Origin: Algoriphagus kandeliae
GTDB lineage: Bacteria; Bacteroidota; Bacteroidia; Cytophagales; Cyclobacteriaceae
DNA: 64,000 nucleotides
Assembly: GCF_004571135.1 (NCBI RefSeq)
Contig: NZ_SPSB01000001.1
Location: 434,001 to 498,000, forward strand
Reading direction: 5' to 3'
The position numbers were made by a program, and so were the translations under genes. Every line of letters starts with the position of its first letter. Positions within the stretch are counted from its first letter, which is position 1. Under the pieces are notes generated by a model. The model had not been told where the DNA came from. It ran no database searches and worked only from the letters and a program-made list of their open reading frames with translations. This document shows positions 24,776-33,947 of the stretch, piece by piece.

Positions 24776-24998
24776 TTTTTTGGGCAAATGATTGAAGAAT
24801 TGCTAAGAAAGTGAGCTGTTATTTTTGAAAATTCTAAAATGGGGTATTTCAAATATTTGATTCAGAATTATATTCTTCAAAAAGATAATTTTTTAGAATA
24901 AAAGATTGAAAATAATTTCTAATAAAAATTAGCCTTTGCTCATTTGCGGTAATTATAGATCGCTTAATCTTCTTTTTTGTTTGAGAAATGACCCCAAA

Positions 24999-26066
24999 TC
25001 AATCTTTATCCAGAATTTCAGTTTGTTTTCGAATAGACTCTTGATGGAGTAAACCGAATATTTCTGCAATCAATTCAGGGTTGATGCCGAGTTTTTGTGC
25101 CCAATCTGGTCGGGTTTTTAGAATTTCTTGCCAACGCTCTAATTGGAGTACTGCCACATTGTTCAATTTTTTGTATTCGCCGATTTTCTCAATCAGTTCC
25201 ATTCTCCGGTGAAGTGCCTCAAGCAAATCATGGTCAGCTTGGTCAATTTGCTGCCGAATGTCTTCCAATTGATTCAATGCCTCAGATCCTTCAAAGTGAA
25301 CTTTCCGGGTTTTGAGATGCTGAAGCATGACTTGGAGATCTGCAGGAGTCAACTGCTGAGCGGCATCGGTCCAAGCTTGATCGGGATTGATGTGTGATTC
25401 AATCATTAAGCCATCAAAATTCAAATCCAAAGCCTTTTGAGCGATGACAGGAACCAAACTTCGTTTGCCAGCAATATGGCTAGGGTCATTGATCATCATC
25501 AATTCCGGAAATTGAGTTCGAAATTCAATGGGAATTTGCCACAATGGAGAGTTTCGATGAACTGTGTCCCGAAAATTGCTGAACCCACGATGAACGACAG
25601 CCAAGTCATTAATTCCCGCTTTCATTATTCGCTCTACCGCTCCAATCCATAGGCTGAGGTCAGGATTGACCGGATTTTTGATCATCACAGGAATATTGAC
25701 TCCTTTCAGGCTTTCGGCAATTTCCTGAACAGTGAAAGGATTCACAGTTGACCGGGCTCCGATCCAAAAAACATCAATTCCCGCTTTCAATCCTTCTTCC
25801 ACGTGGGATGCAGATGCTACCTCAATCGCAAATTTTACAGGGTACTTTTGTTTGATTTCCTGAATCCAAGGCAAAGCGATTCCCCCTAGGCCTTCAAAGC
25901 TTCCCGGTCGGGTTCTAGGTTTCCACACACCACCTCGAATGATTGAAATTCCTTGTTGCACCAAGCCTTTCACAGTTTGCTCCAATTGCTCAGGAGTTTC
26001 TATGCTACAAGGACCAGCAATAATAAGTGGTTTTTGATATGAATTTTTATGGAAAATCGCCTTCAA
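24999..26066 (-). CDS. bifunctional DAHP synthase / chorismate mutase type II (second copy)
   Basis: Paralogue of the gene at 23473-24573, with the same domain order: DAHP synthase (LIIAGPCSIET, GVWKPRTRPGSFEG, WIGARSTVNPF, PVMIKNPVNPD, NDPSHIAGKR) then AroQ chorismate mutase (about residues 265-345). The start codon appears to be TTG at 26066: an in-frame stop lies a few codons upstream and the next Met falls inside the catalytic domain. It is 355 residues against 366 for the other copy. No leader peptide or terminator is seen before it, so the two copies should respond differently to amino-acid supply. Catalytic motifs appear intact in both. Confidence 0.9.
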   Translation of the reverse strand: MKAIFHKNSYQKPLIIAGPCSIETPEQLEQTVKGLVQQGISIIRGGVWKPRTRPGSFEGLGGIALPWIQEIKQKYPVKFAIEVASASHVEEGLKAGIDVFWIGARSTVNPFTVQEIAESLKGVNIPVMIKNPVNPDLSLWIGAVERIMKAGINDLAVVHRGFSNFRDTVHRNSPLWQIPIEFRTQFPELMMINDPSHIAGKRSLVPVIAQKALDLNFDGLMIESHINPDQAWTDAAQQLTPADLQVMLQHLKTRKVHFEGSEALNQLEDIRQQIDQADHDLLEALHRRMELIEKIGEYKKLNNVAVLQLERWQEILKTRPDWAQKLGINPELIAEIFGLLHQESIRKQTEILDKD

Positions 26067-26132
26067 TTCTATTTGGGTTTATGTGGTTTTAAACCTTAGG
26101 ACAAAGCCTTTGTTTTCAATTCAAATTTGGGA

Positions 26133-26140
26133 CAAATGTA
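26133..26140 (-). promoter_or_regulatory. -7 promoter element (TACATTTG) for the second DAHP synthase gene
   Basis: Match to TAnnTTTG on the minus strand about 65 nt before the TTG start; the -33 box is not clear. It is divergent from the proline dehydrogenase promoter. Confidence 0.4.
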
Positions 26141-26198
26141 AAGCAATTTGGGCTTACCATTATTCCCAACAAAATAGAAGTAGAAGCTGTTTTTTTGA

Positions 26199-26206
26199 TA
26201 TCTTTG
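26199..26206 (+). promoter_or_regulatory. -7 promoter element (TATCTTTG) for proline dehydrogenase
   Basis: Exact TAnnTTTG match 18 nt before the ATG at 26225. It supports that ATG over an in-frame TTG at 26195, which would lie upstream of the transcript start. Confidence 0.5.
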
Positions 26207-26224
26207 CGACTTAATTTGCGCTTG

Positions 26225-27403
26225 ATGGCCGTGAAACCCAAAATTTCTTTCGAAAACTTAGAGGTAGCCTTTGCTTCCAAGTCGGATGCTGAGCTGCTAA
26301 AAATGTACTTGATTTTCGCCACCCTGAATAATAATCTGATCTCAGATTTAGGAATTGGTTTGGCGAATCTCGCATTCAAACTCAAACTCCCAGTGAAAGG
26401 CATTATGAAAAAGACCATGTTCGGTCATTTTTGTGGGGGTGAAACAATCGAGGAGTCCATCCAAGCCTGCCATGAATTGGCAAAGTATGGGGTTCAGTCC
26501 ATTCTTGATCTTTCGGTAGAAGGGAAGGGGACAGAAGAGAGCTTTGATCAGACAACTGAGGAGATTTATCAAACTATGGTTCACTCCGCAGAAAAGGATT
26601 ACATGCCTTTTGGAGTTTTTAAGACCACAGGATTAGGGGATTTTCACATAATGGAGAAAATCCAAGCAGGAGAAAAACTCAGTGCTGTTGAAGAAGCGGC
26701 TTTTGAAAGAATTCGTGGCCGGGTAGATCGACTTTGCAAAACAGCCCATGACCTTGGCTTGAAAATATTGGTTGACGCAGAGGAATCCTGGTTTCAGGAT
26801 GTTATCGATAATTTGGCCTATGAGGCCATGGAAAAATATAACAAGGAGCGCTGCGTGGTTTACAACACCTATCAAATGTATCGTCATGATTCCTTGGGTA
26901 GGTTGAAGCGCGACTTCGAAAACGCTAAGAAAAAAGGCTATTTATTGGGTGCCAAACCAGTTCGTGGAGCTTATATGGAAAAGGAACGGGAGCGTGCTGA
27001 AGAAATGGGGTATCCGGATCCTATTCAACCTAATAAAGAGGCCACAGATCGGGATTACGATGCAGCAATCAGGTTCTGTGTAGAAAATGGAATTTACCTA
27101 GTTTGTGCTTCTCACAATGAGAAGAGCAATATGGAATTGACTGAGTTGATGGAGGAGTTTGGCTTGGAACCTAAAAACGATCATGTGTATTTCTCTCAGT
27201 TGTATGGTATGAGCGACAATATTTCCTTCAATTTGGCGAAGGCAGGCTATCAGGTAGTAAAGTATGTTCCTTACGGGCCTGTAGAAAAAGTAATGCCATA
27301 CCTCACTCGTCGTGCTGCAGAAAATACATCAATAGCCGGACAAAGTAGCCGAGAGTTTGAATTGGTGAGGAGAGAAATGCAACGGAGAAAAAGTAAACAG
27401 TAG
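26225..27403 (+). CDS. proline dehydrogenase family protein
   Basis: FAD-dependent oxidation of proline to 1-pyrroline-5-carboxylate, membrane-associated in known monofunctional enzymes. The 392-residue protein shows the beta/alpha-barrel signatures KILVDAEESWFQDVID, VYNTYQMYRHDSLGRL, GAKPVRGAYMEKERERA, and the C-terminal VKYVPYGPVEKVMPYLTRRAAEN with the conserved YLxRR. There is no fused P5C dehydrogenase, and none is seen nearby. The start at ATG 26225 is supported by the promoter element. It is divergent from the aromatic genes. Confidence 0.93.
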   Translation: MAVKPKISFENLEVAFASKSDAELLKMYLIFATLNNNLISDLGIGLANLAFKLKLPVKGIMKKTMFGHFCGGETIEESIQACHELAKYGVQSILDLSVEGKGTEESFDQTTEEIYQTMVHSAEKDYMPFGVFKTTGLGDFHIMEKIQAGEKLSAVEEAAFERIRGRVDRLCKTAHDLGLKILVDAEESWFQDVIDNLAYEAMEKYNKERCVVYNTYQMYRHDSLGRLKRDFENAKKKGYLLGAKPVRGAYMEKERERAEEMGYPDPIQPNKEATDRDYDAAIRFCVENGIYLVCASHNEKSNMELTELMEEFGLEPKNDHVYFSQLYGMSDNISFNLAKAGYQVVKYVPYGPVEKVMPYLTRRAAENTSIAGQSSREFELVRREMQRRKSKQ

Positions 27404-27491
27404 GCAGTTTGCAGTGGGCAGTGAGCGTCTTATGAGGTTGGGAAATAGATTGGATTTAAGTTATTGAATTATAAATAATTAGATAGATAAA

Positions 27492-29198
27492 ATGCAAGTA
27501 TTGAGCGAACAGGAAATTGAACGCAGAAAAGATCGGGAAGAGTTGATGCGATTGGGGATTAACCCTTATCCGGCGGAGGCTTTTCCAATCAATGTGACTG
27601 CGGAGGATATTCATCGGAATTATGAAAACCGAAAGAATGACTATAAAAATATTTCTATCGCAGGTCGCTTGATGAGCCGTCGAATTATGGGTTCAGCTTC
27701 TTTTGCTGAAATCCAAGATTCCACTGGTAGGCTTCAAATTTATGTTCGTCGAGATGATATCTGTCCTGAAGATGATAAAACCCTATACAATACGGTTTTC
27801 AAGAAGCTTTTAGGCATTGGAGACTTCATTGGAGTGAAAGGCTATATTTTCACTACCCAAACTGGTGAAATTTCACTTCATGTGACTGAGCTAAAGGTTT
27901 TATCAAAGGCTGTGAAGCCTTTGCCTGTTGTGAAACGGGATGAAGAAGGAAATGTGTATGATGGATTTACTGATCCTGAACTTCGTTATAGACAACGGTA
28001 TGTGGATTTGACGGTTAATCCGGAAATTAAACAAACCTTTATTACCCGGTCAAAGATTATTTCCACCATGCGTCGCTATTTTGATGATCACGGATGGTTA
28101 GAGGTTGAGACTCCGATTTTGCAGGCTGTACATGGTGGTGCAGCGGCTCGTCCGTTCCAAACGCATCACAATACCTTGGATATGCCGCTTTTCCTTCGAA
28201 TCGCCAATGAATTATATCTGAAGCGATTGATAGTTGGAGGATTTGACGGCGTTTATGAGTTTGGGAAAATGTTCCGAAATGAAGGAATGGACCGAACTCA
28301 CAATCCGGAATTCACTTCAATGGAGATCTATGTAGCCTATAAGGATTACGTTTGGATGATGGAGATGGTAGAGGAGTTGCTTGAGCAAGTTACCATCGCC
28401 ATTCACGGAGATACCAAAGTGAAGGTAGGTGAAAATGAGATTGACTTTGCTGGGCCATATCGTCGATTAACCATGTTTGATTCCATCAAGGAATATGCTG
28501 GGGTGGATGTTAGTCAAATGAATGAGGGAGAACTTCGGGAAGTTTGTAAAAAGCTTGCTATTGAGGTTGATGACTCCATGGGTAAAGGAAAATTGATCGA
28601 TGAGATATTCGGAGCGAAGGTAGAAGCTCATTTGATTCAGCCTACCTATATCATCGATTATCCAATTGAAATGACGCCTTTGGCGAAAAAGCACCGAACA
28701 GAACCTGGATTGGTGGAGCGTTTTGAGCTTTTTGTCAATGGAAAGGAAATTGCCAATGCTTACTCTGAATTGAATGATCCAATCGATCAGCGGGAACGAT
28801 TTGAAGATCAGCTAAAATTAGCTGAAAGAGGAGATGACGAGGCAATGGCAATGGACGAGGATTTCTTGCGGGCATTGGAATATGGGATGCCACCGACATC
28901 TGGTCTAGGAATCGGAATTGACCGATTAACTATGCTAATGACTAATAACTCCACGATTCAGGAGGTTCTTTTCTTCCCTCAAATGAGACCTGAGAAAAAG
29001 GCAGTGGAATTGACTGAGGAAGAGAAAATTATTTTCGATTTATTGAGTAAAAATCATCCTGCAAATCTTTTAGAAGTAAAAGAACAGGCTGGTTTGAGCA
29101 ATAAAAAATGGGATGTCTCCATGAAAGGATTGACCAAAAAAGGAGTTGCCAAGGTCACCAAAGAAGGAGAAACACTAATTGTAGATTTGGTGGACTAA
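27492..29198 (+). CDS. lysS: lysine--tRNA ligase (class II)
   Basis: Charges tRNA-Lys. An OB-fold anticodon-binding domain (about residues 55-160) precedes the class II core: motif 1 around [25 protein letters not shown], motif 2 [21 protein letters not shown], and motif 3 [14 protein letters not shown]. At 568 residues it is about 60 longer than E. coli LysS. The excess is a C-terminal extension (about 500-568) with a charged winged-helix look. It has its own terminator and no operon partner. Confidence 0.97.
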   Translation: MQVLSEQEIERRKDREELMRLGINPYPAEAFPINVTAEDIHRNYENRKNDYKNISIAGRLMSRRIMGSASFAEIQDSTGRLQIYVRRDDICPEDDKTLYNTVFKKLLGIGDFIGVKGYIFTTQTGEISLHVTELKVLSKAVKPLPVVKRDEEGNVYDGFTDPELRYRQRYVDLTVNPEIKQTFITRSKIISTMRRYFDDHGWLEVETPILQAVHGGAAARPFQTHHNTLDMPLFLRIANELYLKRLIVGGFDGVYEFGKMFRNEGMDRTHNPEFTSMEIYVAYKDYVWMMEMVEELLEQVTIAIHGDTKVKVGENEIDFAGPYRRLTMFDSIKEYAGVDVSQMNEGELREVCKKLAIEVDDSMGKGKLIDEIFGAKVEAHLIQPTYIIDYPIEMTPLAKKHRTEPGLVERFELFVNGKEIANAYSELNDPIDQRERFEDQLKLAERGDDEAMAMDEDFLRALEYGMPPTSGLGIGIDRLTMLMTNNSTIQEVLFFPQMRPEKKAVELTEEEKIIFDLLSKNHPANLLEVKEQAGLSNKKWDVSMKGLTKKGVAKVTKEGETLIVDLVD

Positions 29199-29232
29199 GT
29201 TTGAATAAAAAAAATTCTACCTAAAATATTTT

Positions 29233-29278
29233 AAAAAAGGGATGATTGATCGGGTTTCCGGTTTTTCATCCCTTTTTT
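29233..29278 (+). terminator. intrinsic terminator after lysS
   Basis: A 13-bp stem AAAAAAGGGATGA/TCATCCCTTTTTT around a 20-nt loop ends in a T run, about 35 nt after the lysS stop. Confidence 0.85.
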
Positions 29279-29351
29279 CTTGGGTGGAAGTTTCACTAAA
29301 AAAAGGCTGACATTAGGACGATAAATGAGACAGTCCCCTTCAGTCATCGAT

Positions 29352-30239
29352 TTATTTTAGCTTTTCCTTGAAAAAGGCAATGGTTCGATCCCAAGCTAAA
29401 TTTGCAGCGTTTTCGTCGTAGCGCGGAGTTGTATTGTTATGGAAACCGTGATTGACACCTTCATACATGTGCATCACGTATTCCACGCCATTTGCTTTTA
29501 GAGCTTCTTCATAGGCAGGCCAACCTGCATTCACACGCTCATCTAAGCTTGCATACTGAATCATCAATGGAGCTTTAATTTGTGCTGCCTCTTCAGCAGT
29601 AGGTTGTCCACCATAAAATGGAACCGAAGCTCCCAAATCTGGGATTTGAACAGCCATCATATTCGAAATCCATCCTCCAAAGCAAAAACCAACTACACCT
29701 ACATGTCCATTGCAATCGGGATGATTTTTCAGGTATTCATAAGCGGCGATAAAATCCTCCAACATTTCTTCTCGGGTTCTTTTTCGCTGCATTTCACGGC
29801 CTTCGTCATCATTTCCTGGATATCCTCCCAATGGCCATAGCGCATCTGGAGCAATAGAAATAAAACCAGCAACGGCACATCTTCTGCCCACATCTTCGAT
29901 ATAGGGATTAAGGCCTCTATTTTCATGAACGACCACGATTCCAGGGAATTTTCCATTACCAGCAGGTTTCGAAAGCAAACCTCGAATTTCTCCTCCTCCT
30001 TTTGGAGAGTTGTAAAAAACATAATCCGAGCTTTGCATGCGATCATCATTTGGCTGGACGGTAGCTGTGCTAATGTAATCCGGCATCATGGTACTCATCA
30101 GGGTGGTCAAAGTGATTCCACCGACGGCATAGGCCGATAGTTTTTCCATAAATGTCCGTCGATCCAACTGATTATGAGCGTAATAATCATAAAGATCAAA
30201 TACTTCCTGAGGGATGTCTTCTTTGTTCAGTTTTTTCAT
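29352..30239 (-). CDS. dienelactone hydrolase family protein with Tat-like N-terminus
   Basis: Alpha/beta hydrolase of 295 residues. The catalytic Cys sits in GVVGFCFGGW, the Asp in ASLDERVNAG, and the His in VNHGFHNN, the Cys-His-Asp triad of this family. The N-terminus has LDRRTFMEKL followed by a hydrophobic stretch (about residues 26-48), resembling a twin-arginine signal. It is therefore probably exported folded; substrate is unknown. It is monocistronic, with no metabolic neighbours to suggest a pathway. Confidence 0.88.
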   Translation of the reverse strand: MKKLNKEDIPQEVFDLYDYYAHNQLDRRTFMEKLSAYAVGGITLTTLMSTMMPDYISTATVQPNDDRMQSSDYVFYNSPKGGGEIRGLLSKPAGNGKFPGIVVVHENRGLNPYIEDVGRRCAVAGFISIAPDALWPLGGYPGNDDEGREMQRKRTREEMLEDFIAAYEYLKNHPDCNGHVGVVGFCFGGWISNMMAVQIPDLGASVPFYGGQPTAEEAAQIKAPLMIQYASLDERVNAGWPAYEEALKANGVEYVMHMYEGVNHGFHNNTTPRYDENAANLAWDRTIAFFKEKLK

Positions 30240-30420
30240 ATCACAAAATTTTTTGTAGAAAATAGGATTATTTAAGGAGAATAGATAGCCACTAATGCTG
30301 TAAGGAAAATTTTTGATTTTAAAGGTTCAGATAATCTGCACCTTATCAAAAAAGAGTTTATACAATAATTGTTTATGCCTGCCTGATTTTTCTTATTTTC
30401 AGGAGACAAACCCACTCTCA

Positions 30421-30987
30421 ATGGAAGAGAAGAATATAATAACGAAGCTTAAGGACAAAACTAGCCGGGAAAGACAGACTTTCTTTCGGGTGACATTTAA
30501 TAATAATTCCCAGCTTTTGAAGATTGCCGATAATAAAGCCAACATCATCATTAGTATTAATGCCTTGGTGATTTCCTCCATGGTGGCTCTGATTGGCTAT
30601 GGTTCGGTATCAAGGCAATTGGATATGCAGAATTTTTCGATGCTGGTTCCTATTATTTTGTTTGTGTTGATGTGCTTGATTTCTACAGTTTTGGCCGTTC
30701 AAGCAGCCAAACCAAAAATTGTAGGAAGGTCAGATAATCAATCCCAAGAAAATCGATCTCTTATCTTTTTTGGTTCGGTTACACACTTTACCAAGGATGG
30801 GTACATCGACAGTATAAAGAAAGCGATGGACTCCAAGGATGAGATTTTGGAGCAAATGTCCACCTCATTGTACTATCAAAGCATGGTTTTAAACCAAAAA
30901 TACCGTTTGCTCAGCTATGCCTATTTGGTATTTATGGCAGGTTTGAGCATTGGGGTTGTTGCTTTTTTAATCCAGCTGATTTACTAA
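30421..30987 (+). CDS. Pycsar-type effector family membrane protein (DUF5706-like)
   Basis: 188-residue protein with a soluble N-terminus and the family signature LLKIADNKANIIISINALVISSM leading into TM1 (about residues 38-60). TM2 follows at about 73-95, then a central soluble region and TM3 at the C-terminus (about 165-186). This matches the Pycsar effector (PycTM-type) family, whose defence members respond to cyclic UMP or CMP made by a neighbouring PycC cyclase and damage the membrane. No nucleotide cyclase is encoded within this window, so it is an orphan or a housekeeping relative. The start at 30421 is chosen because the preceding in-frame residues lack family character. Confidence 0.75.
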   Translation: MEEKNIITKLKDKTSRERQTFFRVTFNNNSQLLKIADNKANIIISINALVISSMVALIGYGSVSRQLDMQNFSMLVPIILFVLMCLISTVLAVQAAKPKIVGRSDNQSQENRSLIFFGSVTHFTKDGYIDSIKKAMDSKDEILEQMSTSLYYQSMVLNQKYRLLSYAYLVFMAGLSIGVVAFLIQLIY

Positions 30988-31014
30988 TTAGCTTCCCAAA
31001 AGCTTTTCGGATAA

Positions 31015-31431
31015 TTATTCTCCTTTAAAATCCATGCTGACGGAATTGATGCAATATCGGATTCCCCCACGATCACTTGGTCCGTCTGGAAAGCGATGAC
31101 CCAAATGTCCTCCGCACTTTCCACAAAGGATTTCTTCCCGAATCATGAAGTGGGAATAATCCATTTGCACATCTATCGCATCAGGTCGTATTGGTTCGGT
31201 AAAACTTGGCCATCCGCAACCACTATCATATTTTTTGGATGAATGAAAAATTTCATTTCCACAAACCTTGCATTCGTAGATTCCGGTTTCGTGGTTAAGG
31301 TAATATTCTCCTGAAAAAGGTCTTTCTGTACCTTTCTCTATTAGAACGTGGTATGATTCAGGATCCAACCTCTCTCGAAGTTCTATTTCTGTGAATTTTA
31401 TTGGGTAGACTTTTTTTTCTTTCTTTTTCAT
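31015..31431 (-). CDS. msrB: peptide-methionine (R)-S-oxide reductase
   Basis: Reduces methionine-R-sulfoxide in proteins. It shows zinc-binding pairs CKVCG and CGKCG, the substrate-site segment GCGWPSFTEPI, HFMIREEILC, GHLGHRFPDGP and the catalytic Cys in RYCINSVSMDF. There is no signal peptide, so it is cytosolic. The start at MKKKEKKVYPIKF (31431) is preferred; a Met 10 residues upstream is possible. It stands alone. Confidence 0.95.
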   Translation of the reverse strand: MKKKEKKVYPIKFTEIELRERLDPESYHVLIEKGTERPFSGEYYLNHETGIYECKVCGNEIFHSSKKYDSGCGWPSFTEPIRPDAIDVQMDYSHFMIREEILCGKCGGHLGHRFPDGPSDRGGIRYCINSVSMDFKGE

Positions 31432-31512
31432 AATCCTGATTTTTGACTTTTCAGTCAGCATTGAAATAAGAACGATTTTCTCTCTTAATTAACCCAAGTT
31501 TCAGTTAGAAGT

Positions 31513-33888
31513 TTAATTGGGTTTAAAAATCAATGGATCCTTTGATTCTTCAAGAATGTCCTCTTTATCCATCAGTTGATAGCGGTATTTCCCTTTTGCA
31601 TAAAGGGAGGCCTGATCTTTATAATGCTTGCTGAACCGATTCCCACTTTGACCGGTAGGCAATACCGAAAGGGATCTATCCACATCCATAAAGTCAAGCA
31701 AAATCCTCATTGCAGGTCCCGAAGTTACCCGATAGATTCCCTCCCCATTTAGCTTAAATGCTAGCTTGTTGATTGATTCATCATTTGCTGGAATAGGGGA
31801 TGTTATCACATTGAATAATTTGTCCAAAGGCTTTTTACTTCCCAAAGGATGCGGATGTTCTGCCACAACCACTTTTTCCCAATACCAGGAATTTACATTT
31901 TTACCAAGTTGGGCTTCAAGTTCTTCTAATGTGATTTTGAGACTTTCCGCGAAAATCTCTGAAGCAGTTTCTTTTTCAGGTGTATGGACATTGTCCCACC
32001 AAGGATTTTCAAGATTTCTTACAAAAGGCAAATTCGATCGGATCATCATAAATGTGCCCAAATAATTCTCAAAAGCATCCTTTCCCAATTCATCCTCCAT
32101 GGCAAGTCGTAGGGTATGGTAGAGCCATTTATAATAAACCGTCGGAGCGATAGAGTTTAATTCATGGTTTCCATCCCAGTTTTCCAGCTTAGCTTTCACA
32201 CTTTCTTTATCTCCGAAATCAAAATCCGGGAGTTGTTGAAGCATAATTTTCGCGATCTGGGGATGATCTGAATTGATCACCTCCAACTGAACCGCTTTCA
32301 TAGCTTCTAATGTCCAGTCATTTTTTGAATTGATGGCGTCAGCAATTCTTTTCCAGCGTTCACCTGGATAATAATATCCAGGAAAAAACACGCCGTTTCT
32401 TAGAGTATCAGGCTGATTGTTAGCAGAGGCTACAAATCCAGAAGGAGGATTTACACTCATGGGATTCACACTGAAAGGATACCAACCTTGGGGCATTGTT
32501 TCAGGATCCGACCCATTTGCAAAAATCTTAGAATGAACCTTTTCTGATCGAATAGGTAATTTGGCCGCAGCCCACCAGGCAATATTTCCAAGACTATCTC
32601 CATACATAATATTCAACCCAGGAGCGTGAATCAATGAAACTGCATTTGCAACATCCTCTATGTTTTTTGCATGATTGATTTTATACATAGCCTCCAAAGC
32701 TCTAGTAGGTTCTTGGGTGTAAACCCACCAGCTACTCACAGGATTGGAAGTCAAAGCCTGAATTTCAGGTACGACAGAATTCATGACAGGTCCATGTATA
32801 GTTTCTTTTATTTCAAAGTCTACAGGTTCCTGGTCCTTTACTGGGATTTTTTCCTGCCTACTAGTAAAAGGCAAATACTCTTCACCAAAGCGGTATTCAT
32901 TGGGATTGTTCGGGTTCAATTCTACTTCAAAAAAATCCTGATCATCATTTTCAAACATAGTCAGCCCAACACTGTGATGTCTACTATGCCCAACCAAACC
33001 GAATGGTACTCCTGCCAGATGATTTCCATAGAAACTAAATCCGGGATATTCCAAATGCGCTTCATACCATACTGAAGGAGAGGAGAAACCAATGTGTGTG
33101 TCATTGGCGAAAATGACTTTCCCGCTTTTAGTTTTACTTCCAGAAATCACCCAACCATTTGATCCCTCCAATAGAGGAACAGGTAATTTTTTCAAAAGAC
33201 TAATCAAGCTTTCATTTTTGATTGTATCCGGATAAAAATTTGGAATAAAATGATGTTCGGGTAGTGTTTGGATAGAAAGTGCATCAAGATATTTAGGTCC
33301 CAGTTTTCGACTCATTTGAGTTACTAATGGGTCTGTTTTCAGGGCCATCGCAAAAGTAAAGGACATGTACCCTGTAATAGCATGGATATCATTAATGGTA
33401 AATTCTCTCGGTGTTTCTCCAAGAAGCGTGTATTCAACCGGTAAGCTACCTTGTTGGATGAATTCATTTACCCCTGCGATATATGCTTCTGTAGCTATTT
33501 TCCAAGGTGAATCTGGTTCGGAATTCCACACTTCCGTGGAAGATCGCGCATGCTCCGGAATTCCTAAGGTTCTAAAAAATTGATCGATCTCTAGCAAATC
33601 AGGCCCTAGAAATTCCGCCAAAGTGCCGGTTCCCACTCTTCGCATCATTTCCAACTGGAAAAGTCTATCCTGAGCATGGAGATAACCAAAAGCACGATAA
33701 GCATCGGCTTCATTTGCGGCATAAATATGGGGAATCCCATATTCGTCAAAATAGACGGTTGTTTCTTCCGAAAGACCGTTTAGTGAAATTTCTCCTTCGT
33801 ATTGAGGCGAATGGATGAACGTAAAAATCAAAATCCCAAGGGTAAGCAGAATAAGTAGGAAGCCGAAAAAGGCGCCAAGTTTTTTCAT
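31513..33888 (-). CDS. penicillin acylase family protein (Ntn-hydrolase)
   Basis: Periplasmic amidase precursor of 791 residues with an N-terminal membrane/signal segment (about residues 4-24). The A-chain region contains DEYGIPHIYA and GYLHAQDRLFQLEMMRR. The autocatalytic processing point lies near residue 243, at GSNGWVISG, where Ser becomes the N-terminal nucleophile of the B chain. Conserved motifs follow, such as ANDTH, and the near-C-terminal GNRFSKHYKDQ. Substrate could be beta-lactam, acyl-homoserine lactone or other N-acyl compounds; the sequence does not decide. It follows the class III aminotransferase gene on the same strand, 59 nt away. Confidence 0.92.
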   Translation of the reverse strand: MKKLGAFFGFLLILLTLGILIFTFIHSPQYEGEISLNGLSEETTVYFDEYGIPHIYAANEADAYRAFGYLHAQDRLFQLEMMRRVGTGTLAEFLGPDLLEIDQFFRTLGIPEHARSSTEVWNSEPDSPWKIATEAYIAGVNEFIQQGSLPVEYTLLGETPREFTINDIHAITGYMSFTFAMALKTDPLVTQMSRKLGPKYLDALSIQTLPEHHFIPNFYPDTIKNESLISLLKKLPVPLLEGSNGWVISGSKTKSGKVIFANDTHIGFSSPSVWYEAHLEYPGFSFYGNHLAGVPFGLVGHSRHHSVGLTMFENDDQDFFEVELNPNNPNEYRFGEEYLPFTSRQEKIPVKDQEPVDFEIKETIHGPVMNSVVPEIQALTSNPVSSWWVYTQEPTRALEAMYKINHAKNIEDVANAVSLIHAPGLNIMYGDSLGNIAWWAAAKLPIRSEKVHSKIFANGSDPETMPQGWYPFSVNPMSVNPPSGFVASANNQPDTLRNGVFFPGYYYPGERWKRIADAINSKNDWTLEAMKAVQLEVINSDHPQIAKIMLQQLPDFDFGDKESVKAKLENWDGNHELNSIAPTVYYKWLYHTLRLAMEDELGKDAFENYLGTFMMIRSNLPFVRNLENPWWDNVHTPEKETASEIFAESLKITLEELEAQLGKNVNSWYWEKVVVAEHPHPLGSKKPLDKLFNVITSPIPANDESINKLAFKLNGEGIYRVTSGPAMRILLDFMDVDRSLSVLPTGQSGNRFSKHYKDQASLYAKGKYRYQLMDKEDILEESKDPLIFKPN

Positions 33889-33947
33889 AGAATCATTCAG
33901 ATAAATAAAACCTAAATAAATAAAATTTATGAGTATATCAGTAATGC

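Noticed and set aside
30421..31431. Complete Pycsar defence system
   Set aside because: Only the effector-like protein is present; the neighbours are dienelactone hydrolase and MsrB, with no cyclase.
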